A program made the translations under genes and the position numbers. 64,000 nucleotides of DNA from Mactromeris polynyma (lineage: Eukaryota > Mollusca > Bivalvia > Venerida > Mactridae): NCBI GenBank assembly GCA_032209605.1, contig JASFXZ010000004.1, forward strand, positions 33,514,401 to 33,578,400, in the 5' to 3' direction. Under the pieces are notes generated by a model. It saw nothing but the letters and a program-made list of their open reading frames with translations, searched no databases and was not told the origin of the DNA. Shown here piece by piece: positions 49,577 to 58,438 of the stretch. Each line of letters opens with the position of its first letter. Within the stretch, counting starts at the first letter, position 1.

Positions 49577-49620
49577 GTATATATGGCGCTTATGAAAAAT
49601 AGATGAAACCGGCGTAAAGA
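49577..49620 (+). mobile_element. SINE 3' tail displaced by the hAT-like insertion
   Basis: ATATGGCGCTTATGAAAAAT and GATGAAACCGGCGTAAAG correspond to the tail of the SINE at 38830-38870 and belong to the copy that starts at 48989. Confidence 0.55.
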
Positions 49621-51044
49621 TCAGAGGAAAACGTAGAAAATATGTACGTAAACTTATGTTTAAGGCCTTTCTTCTTTTCTATTTTTCGGACACAAGACCA
49701 TTTTACAGATTAAAATCTTTGCAAGTTCTATCAATTGTTCACACGCAGTAGCGTAAGGTGTGGCAAAGCGCCCATATTAAGCAATAGTTAACGATACAAT
49801 AATAACCATGTGTTCAATTAAGACATAACTGGCTATGCGTGCAAGTTTGCACGAGACCTATACATTTTTAACATATTTAACGCGAGATACAAAACGAGAT
49901 AACGCTCAATAAATTGAATATAACTTCATTGATCACCCTGATAACGACTGTCTAAATATAGCATTTATTTTCATATCAAGGGAGATAATACGTTACATTG
50001 TTGCGTTAAATTGTTGCATGTTTGTCTCCCTTCTGAAATTAGTTGGTTCCCCGAGGATTATTTGCAACCATGGTTACATATATATTTTGTATACGTCACG
50101 GGTGGTATCATGTCCACTCATAACGGCGCTACCATTCCGGTTTAGAATGAAGCAGATTGCCATGGTTTCTGTAAAGTTAAGTAAAGAGATATTTTATATG
50201 AAACGGGATTGGCAGACTTTGTGGTTTAATGGTATGACACATTAAAGGCGAATGGTCATATGTATAACATTTTAGCTGCTAGGTTGTAGGTGCGTAACCC
50301 ACCTTAAAAATGAAATTTGATTGATATAGGGACTGACTGTATTTTTAACAAGATGGATTTTAGCGATATCTAAAATTAAACATTACGTTTTGTTCCTTGT
50401 GTAACCATATAACCAGGTAAACCTCTTCATATCATGTAGAACACAGACTAAACTGTGAATTGCATTCAGCACGATTCCACGAAGAGCACCATATACAATT
50501 AAATAGTGCTAATGTTGGACACTAGAAGCTCATGTATACGTTCATAAAATATGTCCCCATTTATTCAAATGTAAGACAATGGCCATCCATAACGAGCTTA
50601 GATCACGAACGAGTTACCAAAGATGAGAGAGTGAGGACAATAGAGGAGGGGTACGAATGGACTAACGCCGAGCTCTACGGGCTTTAAACCAACATGATAA
50701 ACAAACCACGCAGAACAAGATATGTCAGGCAAGAATAAAACAAATGACATTCGCAGAACTTAAGGTAGCGCTGCTAGTTTAATGTTCTCGAATCAAACAC
50801 AGTGTAACCTGTAATTTAATCAGTAGCTAGTGAATACACAGCCATTTCCTTAGCGCCACCTTTCATCAAACTGAATACTTGCTAAAACATTTCATTCTTT
50901 TTAAAAAGCCAATCCTTCCCTCGTTTAAATAAAGTTAAACATTCAGTAAAGTGTACAGTTAGAAGCCGGTCAAGCTTGTAGGGAAAGTGCAATTATGGTT
51001 AGCACTTCAGTAAATGAAAATGTTTTCGTAATTACAATCAAGAA
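49621..51044. other. AT-rich non-coding stretch
   Basis: No gene or element was supported. The 75-codon plus frame 50018-50245 has no recognisable domain. Confidence 0.4.
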
Positions 51045-51345
51045 CTATCTGTAAAGAAACATGAACGGCATAGAGAAAATGATGTCTTCCAGTATGTTAA
51101 ATGAAATAATGTTTTTGCAACATGCTGTAAAACTAAAGCCTTGCACAAAATTAACTATTATCAGGGTAATTTTACATGCATTTAAACATATTAACTACTT
51201 CCGGCAAATTCGAACTGCTATCGAACGCACATCTTACGAAAACCCCGTTTGGTGCCTCTTGGGTGAACGAAAATCCCGTTTGGTGACTCTTGGGTGAAAA
51301 ATATGATAAATCAGATTTTAAAAAGTCCGCTTCGAGGACAACATG
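51045..51345 (+). repeat. Local duplication, copy 2, with an internal 31-bp tandem repeat
   Basis: It pairs with 48640-48880. It also holds a 31-bp direct repeat, ACGAAAA(C/T)CCCGTTTGGTG followed by (C/A)CTCTTGGGTGA, at 51236-51266 and 51267-51297, differing at two bases. Copy 1 has this segment once. The plus frame 51061-51297 arises from this repeat and is rejected as a gene. Confidence 0.7.
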
Positions 51346-51424
51346 AAATATGCTAATTACAAGCTACAATTTGCCATGTCAATGCCATGGTTTTCGGACA
51401 TATCGTAATTACGATCTCGATTTA

Positions 51425-51545
51425 GCGATTACTCCACTGAATTTCGGTGAATTTACCGAATTCCATTTTGGATCTGGAGTGACCAGCAATCGTAACATTT
51501 CGGCGTGTTTTATATGTTGCACAACAAATTTTAACCTACAAATTG
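51425..51545 (+). repeat. Dispersed repeat C, 3' part
   Basis: TTTCGGTGAATTTACCGAAT, GGAGTGACCAGCAATCGTAA, CATTTCGGCGTG and GCACAACAAATTTTAACCTA match 39526-39617. Confidence 0.65.
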
Positions 51546-52249
51546 CGCCGACCATCTTTTTTCAAGACAATTCTTGTTATTATTTCAACCTGAGGTGCTG
51601 CAGTGTATGAATGAAGTAACCATGGGAGAGCACTCTGTTACATATATGCGTAGATTAGTTTCATTTGTGTCTCCCTGCTAAACAGTTACAGCCCGCGTCG
51701 TTAACGTGTTATGCACAAACATGATTATAGATACATTTTGGATGACACATAGAAAGTTAAGGATACTTTAGATGAATGTATAACCATGTAAAGCAAACAT
51801 TTATCTTCTAGAGTAATGTTGAACTAGGCTATTAAGAAGCTACCTCTTCGTGCCATGATAACTAATGATAAACAAACATTTGTCACTTTGCATTGAAATG
51901 ACATGTTTCACTCATGTTGTCGTTGAGGCCCTACAGTTGTTATATTGACACATAAAAAGTACGTATAACTTTGAATGAACCGGTCTATACTACATTCTGA
52001 CATAGGAAGCTAATGTAAAGCTATGTTATTGCAGCCCTCATCTGCTACAGCTGCAACACGTCTTCAGCCGACGTCACCCGCATGTAACACAATAACCTGT
52101 GGCCAGCATAAAGTAAGATTATTAAGTTACACGTGACCATTCGAGACGATTTAGAACAGGGAACATATTTCCATGTATATGTAGCAACTCTATTACAGCT
52201 TCTTAAGATCGTATAAGCAAGTTGCTATGGTTATTATTTCTTTTTGAAT
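51546..52249. other. AT-rich non-coding stretch
   Basis: No gene or recognisable element was seen. Confidence 0.4.
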
Positions 52250-52605
52250 GTATGTTATATTTCCCTTTCACCTGTGCAATTACTCCACTTTATATAGTGT
52301 TCATGTTGTTTTATGTCCAGTTTTGGCCTGTTGTTGCCGGCTGTCTTGGCTTGTCCTGTGGTATTTTACATCCATTTATCCGCCCCTTCACTGTTTTTCC
52401 TCTTTGATTATCCTAGTTATGCCTTGTGTTCTGCCAAGCTTTTCCTTGCGCCTCTGTTCCCTAACGTATGTACCCTTCAACCTCGTCAAGTGCCTTATGT
52501 TTTATGGATTGTTATTTTACCGGAGGTTTGTGTGGGGAGGCACTGTCTTATGTGTGTGGCGTCCCATGTAGCAACTTATTCCTTCTCATCTATACTTGAT
52601 ATTTA
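52250..52605 (-). repeat. Dispersed repeat R, inverted long copy
   Basis: Read on the minus strand this gives R in order, including GAATAAGTTGCTACATGGGA, CGCCACACACATAAGACA, GCCTCCCCACACAAACCTCC and the 3' extension CAAGACAGCCGGCAACAACA. The three overlapping plus frames (52222-52762) are largely antisense readings of the repeat. The same antisense frame appears in pieces at 41881-42063, so their similarity is DNA-level and not evidence of a protein. Confidence 0.75.
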
Positions 52606-54426
52606 TGTACGCTGGTTGTACGTTATATTGTTAGTTCTAGTTGTATACTTTGTACTTCTGCATTCCTCTGTAAATTCCTTACTGTTTTTCTATTCTATGG
52701 TAGAGCTGCATGGTTCAATCAACACATCAACCTGCATTGTTTACATCAGAATGTATACCTGACTCGGTATGACTTCCTTAAAGTGTTTCACTTCCTCGTT
52801 AGTTCAATATGTAAATGCTTTGACGTTTGAAACTAGAGTTTTTGAGGATGGAAATATGGTATTGCGAAATAGACTAGAACTAGTCTGCAAGTCGAAATTT
52901 AGCAAAAACATTCATTTTACTCATAAGTAATTTCTGTATAAAATCACTGTTGTTCATATTCAAGTATACATGTACCAAAATCCTCTGTAATTATTCTTTG
53001 TAGGTAAGATGCACTCTTGTTAAATTGTCCATGGAATTTATTTTGTGTTTGGTATTTACTTGCTTATTTTTGCATATTGAACACTGAAAAGGTTTCTTTT
53101 ACAAAGCAGCAATAATAATCATTTTTATAGTAATAAGCAGCGTGACAAATGGCGAGAAAGCATGTACTTTAGGTCTGTAAATGTTAGAAATTTCAATTTT
53201 TCGAGATATAAATTATGTATCGAGCGACAACACCAATCATTTCACTTGTTTACAATTAGTGTATCACGATAAAGCTTCGATAATTGCATTATGATTTTAA
53301 CACGGTATTTGTTAATTTCAACTAATCAATCGTTTGTGTAAGTCTGACTCCTCCTCAATGTTGTGTTGTTCCTTTATTTATGATTATGCATTTTCTACAA
53401 TACAACTGTTTTGTCTGCAAAAAGGACATTACACATAAAACAACGAATAAACCGATCTAAATTCCACAATTTTTTTAAATGTGATGCAATATCAATTTAT
53501 AACCTCAAATGTATTAATTTTGATGAAGTGTTTCCCTTTGAATGTCATCATTAACATAAGTAGAATGTATCTAGTGAATTAAGTTTATCGGTGTGTCTCT
53601 ATCGAATGAAACGCAAATTGATTTGAACAAACAAGCACCGTTTGAACAAACACAAGTCATTTTTCGACTGTCCCTTTGAATGGTAAACCAGGTTCGATAT
53701 TTTCAGACCTATTTGATTCTAGTGTTATATTTGGAGGACTTGCCAACTTGTGTTCGGAACTCAACTTGATACACATTGACACTTATACTTACAATGTGTA
53801 AACTTATATGTCTACTGAACCTTATGATACACGTTTAATCAGATACTGATTGTTCCACTTTCGTTTGGTTTACGTTGATTTTGAAACAAGTTCATATAAC
53901 TTACATTATATACAGTCGAATATCGGAAGGTAGATTAAACTGTTTCAAGTAACCACCACATGACAATACCTCCTTAAGTTACACATACCCCCAGTACAAT
54001 ACTCATACTATTGTTGTAATTATATACAATACAATACAAATAGTTTATTGCATTAAAACATAACATGTTTCATAGCAACATAATGTACATAATAACAAAA
54101 TACATAGTTTTGCAGAAGCACATGATGTTATACAGTGCATATTGAAATGTTTAAATTTCATTACATGTATATTAATAAACAGTTATGGTGATAAATATAT
54201 TGATTAACAATATGTGTTCAGTTTTCTGACATGAAGGATGTATATGGTATAGTTAATACAGTATCATTTTCTAACAAGACTAGCATAATAAATGTATTTG
54301 GATAAAATAATTATATAACTAGTCAATACATTGAAAAGTATCGACTAGGCCAAAAATGATAATCAGAAACTTATATATAGTTAACAAAATGTTTTACAGG
54401 TAAAAATACTTCAGTCTTAGTTAAGA
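52606..54426. other. AT-rich non-coding stretch
   Basis: No gene or element was supported. Confidence 0.4.
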
Positions 54427-54830
54427 TTATGCATCGCATCGGTAGTATGCAGTACCAGTTTCCTTGTATCTGAAGGTGTTTTCATCACACTTTGTGGCCA
54501 AGTACTGTCTCGTTTCTCTCTCTTCATTTGTAAAAGCATTCTCTCTTTCGGAATAGTTATAATGCCAAATAATGTCTCGTCGTTTACCTCGTGTAAGGTT
54601 TTATATCAAACATTTCGCAGTAATTCTAAGCTCAGATATTATCCGGTTGTTTACGTAGGCCTACTCTCTTCCACTCCAATTTTCTAAGATAAACTTCTGA
54701 CCGATATTTGAGCTAGGCATTATACGTTTCAGATAGAGGACTTAGCAAAGTATCTCATTTACTTCTCGTGTGATTGCTCCCGTGTGTTTAATAACTGTGT
54801 ATATCTAGAGAAATACGAAGTCAATCACCT
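54427..54830 (-). pseudogene. Degenerate coding-like stretch, unknown family
   Basis: On the minus strand one frame runs about 130 codons from after TTTCTCTAG near 54808 to a stop at 54427-54429, with only three internal stops. It contains KFILENWSGRE, then a stop, then AYVNNRIISELRITAKCLI, then a stop, then NLTRGKRRDIIWHYNYSERE and on to TGTAYYRCDA. The last 54 codons from about 54587 are fully open. A second frame over the same last part is also open and reads ITIPKERMLLQMKREKRD, so the true frame is uncertain. I do not recognise the family. It may be a decayed gene, a few exons with short introns, or a purine-rich chance frame. Confidence 0.25.
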
Positions 54831-55595
54831 ATAGATTGATATAAGATTAACACTTTACACTATATACGTTTTAAACTAGTTAGCCTTTCCTGTATATATG
54901 TTATCAATGTGTTATGTGTTTCTACTTCTTTAATACAATCCCATTTACTACATATCTTATGTTTTTGTTATCATTTTGTATTACAAGATACGCAAACTTT
55001 TGAGACTCCCTCCGAACCATTTGATGGCCATAAATATAGGGTATATAAGGTATCATATCTGATACTGTAAGTTAGATATACATCAGCGACTAAAATGTGT
55101 TTTTATATTCTCTTTAATCTAAAATGGAAAATAAGTTCAATAGTAAATAAGACATTGTATGATGTGATTTTTAATAACTTTCATTACATATTTAAAACAT
55201 ATTCCATCATACGCTGTGACGTGACGAACCAAGTAGTATATGTAAATATGTCAACACAAAATGCAGCCTATTTTGTATAGCCACTACAGTTCCGTAGAGA
55301 AGAAATCATTAAACTTTGTTTCCTTCGAGTCATAAACAAATGTGTATCAAGTAGTTAGCGTTAACAATCTGTACATCGCTCTATTTATGATCAAGGCAAA
55401 CCGTATACTTGTATAACACGACTACAGGTATGTTACCATAAATGTTATACAATAAAAATATTATTACATTATATACTTTATAGGTTTCAACATTCCGGTA
55501 CAAATTCTGATTCATTTCCCATAAAAATTCTCACATGATTCAAAACATTATCTGACCTATTCAGATATTTTCATTCAGGAATGCGCTAAGGCGAT
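54831..55595. other. AT-rich non-coding stretch
   Basis: No gene or element was supported. The 61-codon plus frame 55095-55280 looks like chance. Confidence 0.4.
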
Positions 55596-55690
55596 TTTCA
55601 TGTTTGAACGCTCTGAGACGAATTGATCAAATCTCCTAGAACGTTCCAATATTATTTGTAAAATTCTCTTAGAGCGTTCAAACATGATAA
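55596..55690. repeat. Long hairpin with 16-bp perfect arms
   Basis: CATGTTTGAACGCTCT at 55599-55614 pairs perfectly with AGAGCGTTCAAACATG at 55671-55686. The loop carries a third, weaker related motif, CTAGAACGTTCCAAT. It may be a small foldback element, or it may form a structured transcript. No second copy was seen. Confidence 0.7.
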
Positions 55691-55797
55691 GGTCATTTAC
55701 CCTAAACAAGGTATAATACGATTCGATTTTAACTTGTTTATTTCACACTGATTATGAAACAAATTGTCCAATTTATATCAATTACACTATATGACTT

Positions 55798-56405
55798 CTT
55801 TCTGGGTAAAGCGGCCATTTCACCAAGGATTGTTTTGGTCCCGATAGTACCCGATCCTTTTTTTGGTCGATCGGCCGCATTTTTGCGAAAATAGTCGGGA
55901 ACCTGCGAGCACTGTCGAGCACTACCCTATACCTTCGGGGGAAGATCTGGTGCGATCGCCTCAGTCCTCCGAGGGTCGGGTACCGAAAAGGTGATCGGCT
56001 ACTGTTTTTAAACATGTTGAAAAACAGAAGCCGATCAAAAACCGTCGGCCCGTGGTCGTCTTGGTCGTCCGATGGTCCCCTTGATCCCCTTGTCTCGCCC
56101 GCCCTCTGGAGCTTTAATATAGCCTCTGTCGCTCGCTACCGAGGGTTGTTCGTAGTGTCGGCGGAGCGTAAGCACCCGACCCTCACCAGAACCTCGGACG
56201 ACCGACCCGCATGTGCCCCGTAAGTGCCCGTAAGTGCCCGATCACCCCCGCAGGTAGCCGACCTCCGTGCTGACGTGTGCCAAAATAGCCAGATTAAGGG
56301 CGATCCGCGGCCGAGAGTAGAATACCAATCAGATCTTCGCCCGCTCATCGCGCGATAGTAGCCGAGAGTAGCCGGTTAAGCCCGAGATAAGCCGATTAGG
56401 GCGAC
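55798..56405 (+). promoter_or_regulatory. GC-rich 5' flank of the MADF gene
   Basis: Base composition changes sharply here from AT-rich to GC-rich. The stretch is full of CGATC, GGTCG and CCGA motifs, including a short direct repeat TAAGTGCCCG at 56221 and 56231 and a TAGCCGAGA(G/T)-like series near 56358-56395. It also contains the palindrome at 55993-56036. It may be a CpG-rich promoter region or a terminal part of a transposon that carries the gene. The short frames within it (55782-56348) are not supported as genes. Confidence 0.5.
55993..56036. promoter_or_regulatory. 44-bp near-perfect palindrome upstream of the MADF gene
   Basis: GATCGGCTACTGTTTTT pairs with AAAAACAGAAGCCGATC with one mismatch. 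The centre AACATGTT is itself palindromic, so almost the entire 44 bp is one inverted repeat. It lies about 370 bases upstream of the TATA box. It could be a dimer-binding site or a structural element. No function is shown by the sequence. Confidence 0.7.
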
Positions 56406-56406
56406 C

Positions 56407-56417
56407 TATATAAATAG
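56407..56417 (+). promoter_or_regulatory. TATA box of the MADF gene
   Basis: TATATAAATAG fits the TATA consensus. A start point about 30 bases on would fall near 56437-56442 (CAGACCATAACC), which gives a leader of about 80 bases before the ATG at 56518. The leader ends with three related 15-base repeats, the last two reading TCAACGCTCTACGGA and TCAACGCTCTACAGA. Confidence 0.7.
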
Positions 56418-56517
56418 GGGTCCCAGAGAGCAGCAGACCATAACCCGCTTCGACACCGACCACGCAACACCTCTACAATTCAACGCTCTACGGATCAACG
56501 CTCTACAGACCAACGAT

Positions 56518-57991
56518 ATGCCCAGGGGAAAGAAGACTGGCCAGGGGAAGAAGGCCAGTACCAGGCATGCACGATCTCCAACGCCGCCGGTTTCTAAGGT
56601 TCCTGCCGAGGTTACTGCCGGTGGAGGTCTGCCTGCCCTCGACGAAGAAAAGACGGCTCCTCAGAATAAGAAGGCAATGAAGAGTGTCAACATGTCTGCC
56701 ACTGAAGAGAAGAAGATGGTGGACTTCATCCAACAGAACCCCTGCCTCTACGACAAGAGGGATTGGCTGAACAAAACGGTCAGGGATGAGCTGTGGAGGA
56801 CCCAGGTGGAAGTGATGCAACGGACCAGAGAAGAGCTGACCCTCTGGTACGAGTCCATCCGGACCCGACTCTCTCGTCTGAGGAAAACCAAGTCCGGCCA
56901 GGGAGCAGTCCGTATCACAGACAGAAACCAGTTAAGTATCTTCAATTATTTAATGATTTTATTAATAACATTTTTATTTTAGCTTGCCAGTTTTATTTGT
57001 CATGTTGTCTTTCATATGTTGCAGTAATGTTAACTGTTGAAATGTATCATAATTTATTTTAAAATGACTTTAAAGTATTTTTTGACATTTATTTTAATAA
57101 TGTCAAAGTTCTGCATGGCTTTGTAATAATGTTGTTATTTTTGAAACATAATTTATAGAGTTAATTTTATTCTTAATTTCTGTAAAATCTGTGTTTATGT
57201 GACAGTACAGTCAAATATTATTATTTTTGCAAACATTTGGTACAAATAGTTGTTTTAATTTCTGTAGTGTTTTAATTATTTTCTTTTTCATAATACTCTA
57301 TTAATTGGTGCTTGTCTATGACAGTACATTCATACCACATTATTATAATACATGTTTGTTATGTGTGGAAATATGTTTTTACTGTTTATAAAATGTTTCT
57401 CTTAATTTGTGTCTTTTCAGATGGATCCTGGACAACTTCTCCTTCCTGATCCCCCACATGATAGAGGTTCCCAGGAGGAACACTGTATCTCTGAAGGCTG
57501 CAGCTGCAGCGCCCCTGGCCACGGCCTCTACCTCGACCTCCGTAGAGGTGACCCCTGATCCACATGACGACTGCATCCTGGACGTTCCGGAGATGCCTGA
57601 CATCCCACCCTCTCAACCAACGTCGGAGTCGTTTGCGCTGCGACGCCCGTCTCACACCGAGTCAACTACAACCGTCCGCAGGGGCAGGAAGAGGCCAGCT
57701 TCCGCCGCCGACGACTCTACTAGTACTGACGAGCGCGCCATCGATGAGATGCAGTCCCAGAGGGAGCACAGCAACGAGTTAGCCCAGCTCTCCAGGGACC
57801 TGCTGCAGACTATACGGCCCACCACCAGCCTAGACAAGCATCACATGTGCGGCTACTTGTCCAGCCAGTTCAACGAGGTACGCCCAGAGATCTGGAAACG
57901 TTACAGGACCAGATTCTTCCTGCTCTGCGAGGAGATGGTAGCGGAGAATGATGCAGCCAACGTAGTAGTGATGGCGCGATCATCGAAATAA
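56518..57991 (+). CDS. MADF-domain protein, two exons (56518-56930, 57421-57991), 327 aa
   Basis: Exon 1 ends AACCA at 56930 before GTTAAGT, and exon 2 starts after TTTTCAG at 57420. The join restores codon 138 (Q) and leads into WILDNFSFLIPHM, which completes the domain. Residues 1-55 are basic and probably disordered. Residues 62-152 form a MADF (Myb/SANT-like) domain, with FIQQNPCLYD at 70-79, the W83/W93/W110 aromatic pattern and W139 in the last helix. RRGRKRP at 224-230 is a likely nuclear signal. Residues 244-318 are helical and charged, ending in a segment (277-310) that loosely resembles a BESS-type interaction motif. MADF proteins bind DNA, either as transcription regulators or as the Myb-like partner of PIF/Harbinger transposases. 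No transposase frame is in the window. The exons are GC-rich, unlike the surroundings and the intron. The frame is intact and has a core promoter, so it is likely functional. Confidence 0.82.
56931..57420 (+). other. Intron of the MADF gene (490 bp)
   Basis: The donor is CA|GTTAAGT and the acceptor is TTGTGTCTTTTCAG|A. The intron is strongly AT-rich next to GC-rich exons. Frames reading into it from exon 1 are halted after a short hydrophobic stretch, which supports the splice. Confidence 0.8.
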
Positions 57992-58016
57992 TCGAAACAT
58001 TGTCGCTGGACATTGA

Positions 58017-58438
58017 ACGTCGGCGACAATCGATTATGAGCTGCAAGTATCGAATATTATCGGAAATTTTGACTGAAGTGATATTTCTATAAGATGATAA
58101 TTATTAAATATTTTAAAATAATTTTAAAGGTATAATCCCGAACATTCAAATTTACAGATATATAGAATTTTCGATGTATTCAGTCGAATCCGAATCAACA
58201 AAGTAGATATACAAAAACAATATTTATTGAATGATAAAATGATATTATAATATAAGTGTAATGTAAAACTCCATTGATGTTAAATGTAGTAGAAAGAGTT
58301 AATAAAGTTGTATAAATGAAATTAACTGTCAGCATTATACTAAATGTTTCGATTGTTTTCGATTATCGATTATGAGTTTACAAACTTATCCGATAATCAA
58401 TTATGAAAATTGCCCGATTATCCATCAATTGTTACTAG
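58017..58438 (+). repeat. CGATTAT-rich dispersed repeat, copy B
   Basis: It matches copy A at the left window edge, starting 26 bases after the stop codon of the MADF gene. It carries clustered CGATTAT and GATAATC motifs near both ends. An AATAAA at 58301-58306 lies within it and could supply the polyadenylation signal of the MADF transcript. The region may therefore be both a repeat and a 3' untranslated region. Confidence 0.65.

Noticed and set aside
52313..52762. 149-codon plus frame rich in hydrophobic residues, looking like a membrane protein
   Set aside because: Most of it is an inverted R repeat read backwards. The same antisense frame appears in pieces in other R copies through DNA similarity alone.
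56503..56820. 105-codon minus frame, and other frames at 56748-56945 and 57379-57837
   Set aside because: They are shadows of the MADF exons in GC-rich sequence.
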